Source of the DNA: Flavobacterium algicola
Lineage (GTDB): Bacteria > Bacteroidota > Bacteroidia > Flavobacteriales > Flavobacteriaceae
Reading direction: 5' to 3'
NCBI RefSeq assembly: GCF_022399565.1
Contig: NZ_JAJTUT010000003.1
Coordinates: 496,001-560,000, forward strand
DNA: 64,000 nt
Positions 61,415-64,000 of this stretch are shown piece by piece; the first letter of the stretch is position 1, and every line of letters starts with the position of its first letter. The notes beneath the pieces were generated by a model. It worked only from the letters and a program-made list of their open reading frames with translations. It made no database searches and was not told the DNA's origin. A program made the position numbers and the translations under genes.

Positions 61415-62434
61415 ATGCCAGAAGAAAGTATCAGTCATATCAATTTTGACGAAATAAACAAAAAAGCAATTTCACAACCGTTAATCAAACACATGTACAC
61501 CGCAGATCCTTCGGCGCATGTTTTTAACGGAAAAATATACATTTATCCTTCTCACGACATCGAAGCAGGAATTCCGTTTAACGACAACGGAGATCATTTT
61601 GGGATGGAAGATTACCATGTTATTTCGATGGATAGCCCAACGGGAGAAGCTACAGATAATGGTTTGGCGCTTCACGTAAAAGATGTGCCTTGGGCCGAAA
61701 GACAAATGTGGGCTCCAGATGCAGCGACCAAAGACGGAAAGTATTATTTGTATTTTCCAGCCAAAAGAGCCAACGGAATTTTCCAAATTGGGGTTGCGAT
61801 TAGTGATTCACCGGTTGGGCCATTTATAGCTGAACCAGAAGCGATTGAAGGTAGTTATTCTATCGATCCAGCGGTTTTCTGTGATGATGACGGCAGTTAT
61901 TATATGTATTTTGGAGGTATTTGGGGCGGTCAATTACAAAACTATAGAAACAATGTTTACGAAGTAAACAACCAAGAACCATCGGCTAATGAGTTGGCTT
62001 TAAATCCAATTATGGCAAAGCTTTCTCCTGACATGAAGAGTTTTGACGAATCTGTAAATGAGATCGAAATTCTGGACGAAAACGGGAAACCGCTTTTAGC
62101 CGGAGATAACGATCGTCGCTTTTTTGAAGCTTCATGGATGCACAAGTATAATGGCAAATATTATTTCTCTTATTCAACTGGAGATACTCATTTTATCTGC
62201 TATGCTACAGGAGATAATCCTTACGGGCCGTTTACGTATCAAGGTCGAATTTTAAATCCAGTTATCGGTTGGACGTCGCACCACTCTATTTGTGAGTTCG
62301 AAAATAAATGGTATTTATTCTACCACGATTCGAGTTTGTCTGAAGGAGTTACGCACCTAAGATCGGTAAAAGTAGCTGAAATCACTTATGATGAAAACGG
62401 AAAAATACAGACTTTAGATCCGTATTTGGATTAA
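61415..62434 (+). CDS. Cytoplasmic GH43 beta-xylosidase / alpha-L-arabinofuranosidase
   Basis: 339 residues with no signal peptide. Five-bladed GH43 catalytic set: base Asp in YTADPSAHVF (about 30), pKa-modulating Asp in YSIDPAVFCDDDGS (about 150), acid Glu in RRFFEASWMHKYNGKYY (about 238), and a late TSHHSICEFENKWYLF. It hydrolyses beta-1,4-xylo-oligosaccharides or arabinosyl branches. The stop of the symporter gene is 6 bp upstream, consistent with intracellular processing of imported oligomers to xylose for XylA. Length fits a single-domain GH43 of the flavobacterial type. A hairpin terminator follows. Confidence 0.92.
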   Translation: MPEESISHINFDEINKKAISQPLIKHMYTADPSAHVFNGKIYIYPSHDIEAGIPFNDNGDHFGMEDYHVISMDSPTGEATDNGLALHVKDVPWAERQMWAPDAATKDGKYYLYFPAKRANGIFQIGVAISDSPVGPFIAEPEAIEGSYSIDPAVFCDDDGSYYMYFGGIWGGQLQNYRNNVYEVNNQEPSANELALNPIMAKLSPDMKSFDESVNEIEILDENGKPLLAGDNDRRFFEASWMHKYNGKYYFSYSTGDTHFICYATGDNPYGPFTYQGRILNPVIGWTSHHSICEFENKWYLFYHDSSLSEGVTHLRSVKVAEITYDENGKIQTLDPYLD

Positions 62435-62469
62435 TAATTCGATGCTGATTTTAGAAAAAAAATGAGTTT

Positions 62470-62499
62470 TAATCTGCTTGATACTTTTCAAGCAGATTA
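62470..62499 (+). terminator. Terminator after the GH3-GH43 block
   Basis: Perfect 12-bp arms TAATCTGCTTGA (62470-62481) and TCAAGCAGATTA (62488-62499) with a 6-nt loop, then TGTTTTTT. Confidence 0.88.
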
Positions 62500-62653
62500 T
62501 GTTTTTTATATAGCAAACAGATCCTAGCTTCAATGGGATTGTTTCCAGAAATCAACCGAGTAGTTATATTTCTGAAAAACGGAATGTAAAACTAGTAAAA
62601 CCCAAGTATAGAAAAAACACCACTATTTATTCACCTTGGTAAAAACTAAGAAA

Positions 62654-63934
62654 ATGAAAACACTTTTGTATACAATCCTATTTGTAAACTCCTTTGTCGG
62701 TTTTACTCAAGAAAAATATAGCATTTCTTCTCAAAAAGATAGACTTAGACAATATTCTGGTCAGTGGGTAAGTGCAGTGAATCCTAGCATAGACAGTGTT
62801 GCGAAATTTCCAGAAATAAAAATGAGCAGTAGGAATAATTTCAATAATCATTCGCTCACGGTTGATGTTTTACAAAAAAATAGTAGGAACCAATACAACC
62901 CAATACTGCATGAAATTATAGGCTATGATACCGTTACCGATACTATTTTTGCTGCAGGTCACAATGCACAAGGCGCATTTTTTACAGGAAAAGGAATCTT
63001 TTCTTCAGAAAATCATTGGACGATGCAAGACAAAGACCTCGATGGGAATAAAACAGTGAAGGTTGATTTTGACTTTCAAAATTATACAGATGTTATCTTA
63101 GAAGGATTTGATACTAATGAAAAAAGTCTATGGAAAACGAGATACATTAAAAACAATCCCAAAGACAAAAATATTGGTATTCAGCTTGTTTCTGTTCACA
63201 AAGAGATGCTCAAAAGTCCAGAACAAACGTTAATTCAGTTGGGTCGAATGGGGTACAGCTATGTAGAGACCTTTGTGTATAAAAATGGTGGTTTTTACGA
63301 TCAAAGTCCAACGCAGTTTAAGGCTATGGTTGAAAAAGCAGGCATGAAATTTTTGGGTTCGATGACATTTTTCGATCCTGAAAACAAAAATGATGATGCC
63401 GCAATAAATGCTTGGTGGAACAAAACGATACAAGACCATAAAGTAGCTGGTGTCGAATATCTTTCTACTTCAAATAGTAAATTAAAAGGCATTAAGACGA
63501 TCAAAGAACTGCAAGATTATTGCAATTACTACAATAAAGTTGGAAAACTCTGCAAGAAGAACGGACTTAAGTTTGTGTATCACAATCATGCCGATGAATT
63601 TTTGAAGGTAGAAGGCGTAACCATTTATGATTATTTTCTTCAAAACACCAATCCTGAGTATGTCTATTTTCAATCTGATTTGTATTGGATGCAGCGGGGA
63701 GGAGTGAATCCTGTCGATTATTTTAAAACCTATCCCAACCGATTTATTAGTTGGCATGTGAAAGATTATAAAGAATTAGGCGAAAGTGGAAAAATAGATT
63801 TCAAGGATATTTTTAATTATAAAGAAAAAGCAGGAGTGCAATACATCTTGTCTGAAGTAGAAGATTATAACTTTCCGCCTTTGTATAGTGTTGGTTTGGC
63901 ATGGGAATATATTTATTATGAACTATTAAAATAG
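62654..63934 (+). CDS. Exported lipocalin-like / sugar isomerase (AP endonuclease 2 fold) fusion protein
   Basis: 426 residues from the ATG at 62654; a TTG at 62636 adds six residues and gives a poorer signal peptide. Signal peptide (KTLLYTILFVNSFVGFTQ). Residues ~22-170 form a beta-rich domain similar by eye to DUF1579/lipocalin-like modules (YSGQWVSAVNPSID, HEIIGYDTVTDTIFAAGHNA, then FFTGKGIFSSENHWTMQDKD). Residues ~178-426 are a sugar phosphate isomerase/epimerase TIM barrel (IGIQLVSVHKEMLKSPEQTL, FVYHNHADEF, YVYFQSDLYWMQRGG, FISWHVKDYKELG), with metal-ligand-like His, Asp and Glu. Exported members are common in carbohydrate loci but their substrates are unknown. It follows a terminator and may have its own promoter. 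Confidence 0.8.
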   Translation: MKTLLYTILFVNSFVGFTQEKYSISSQKDRLRQYSGQWVSAVNPSIDSVAKFPEIKMSSRNNFNNHSLTVDVLQKNSRNQYNPILHEIIGYDTVTDTIFAAGHNAQGAFFTGKGIFSSENHWTMQDKDLDGNKTVKVDFDFQNYTDVILEGFDTNEKSLWKTRYIKNNPKDKNIGIQLVSVHKEMLKSPEQTLIQLGRMGYSYVETFVYKNGGFYDQSPTQFKAMVEKAGMKFLGSMTFFDPENKNDDAAINAWWNKTIQDHKVAGVEYLSTSNSKLKGIKTIKELQDYCNYYNKVGKLCKKNGLKFVYHNHADEFLKVEGVTIYDYFLQNTNPEYVYFQSDLYWMQRGGVNPVDYFKTYPNRFISWHVKDYKELGESGKIDFKDIFNYKEKAGVQYILSEVEDYNFPPLYSVGLAWEYIYYELLK

Positions 63935-64000
63935 ACTACTATGGATTGGAAGTCTGCTGTGTGAAAACTTTGATGGCAGCTTTGCTAACTGTTTTTTTTA
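63935..64000. other. Right edge of window, no feature seen
   Basis: 66 bp after the last stop codon; nothing can be supported here. Confidence 0.5.

Overview
The window is AT-rich, gene-dense chromosomal DNA from a member of the Bacteroidota, almost certainly a flavobacterium (Flavobacterium or a close relative). The evidence is a SusC/SusD pair with a hybrid two-component regulator, a giant type IX secretion substrate next to a PorP/SprF protein, many short lipoproteins with SSCxxDDD-type starts, TAnnTTTG -7 promoter elements, and no strong Shine-Dalgarno sequences. I saw no tRNA, rRNA, CRISPR array, intact insertion sequence or prophage.

Left part (1-11.6 kb): the 3' part of sbcC, a lysophospholipase-like hydrolase, a DUF421 membrane protein, a short-chain dehydrogenase, a truncated SemiSWEET, a small lipoprotein and a peroxiredoxin-like protein. 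Next comes a probable zinc-uptake locus on the minus strand: a His/Cys small exported protein, a TonB receptor, a lipoprotein, and a beta-propeller lipoprotein resembling the zinc chaperone AztD. It is divergent from a Fur/Zur-type regulator, with two Fur-like palindromes in the shared promoter region.

Middle part (11.7-33.6 kb): a minus-strand group headed by a WYL-domain regulator. The next gene encodes what looks like a free-standing FtsZ C-terminal domain without its GTPase half, followed by two unrecognised small genes. A 17-bp motif (15/17 identical) lies upstream of both the WYL gene and the FtsZ-like gene. Then come PorP/SprF and a 2326-residue gliding/T9SS adhesin-like protein with an A-B-C-A-B-C-A higher-order repeat. 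After that is a tight three-gene operon: a DUF2652 cyclase-fold protein with a START-like tail, an HD phosphohydrolase fused to a Pycsar-type membrane effector domain, and an alpha/beta hydrolase. A retropepsin-like lipoprotein, a Rossmann-fold protein, two rhodaneses (the first without an ATG), a Zn/Cd P-type ATPase and a succinate-semialdehyde dehydrogenase follow.

Right part (33.7-64 kb): one continuous xylan-to-central-metabolism region. LacI-type regulator, xylulokinase and xylose isomerase; transaldolase and a two-subunit transketolase; a Gfo/Idh/MocA oxidoreductase; the hybrid two-component sensor; SusC, SusD and a surface glycan-binding protein; two GH10 xylanases, a GH3 with PA14 insert, a clan-A-like hydrolase of unrecognised family, a GPH-family symporter, a cytoplasmic GH43 and an exported sugar isomerase-like protein. 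The genes together would capture xylan at the surface, cut it, import xylo-oligosaccharides, release xylose and feed it through xylulose-5-phosphate into the non-oxidative pentose phosphate pathway.

The two places most likely to hold undescribed biology are the WYL / FtsZ-C-domain group (about 11.7-14.3 kb) and the cyclase-fold / HD-PycTM operon (23.0-26.0 kb).
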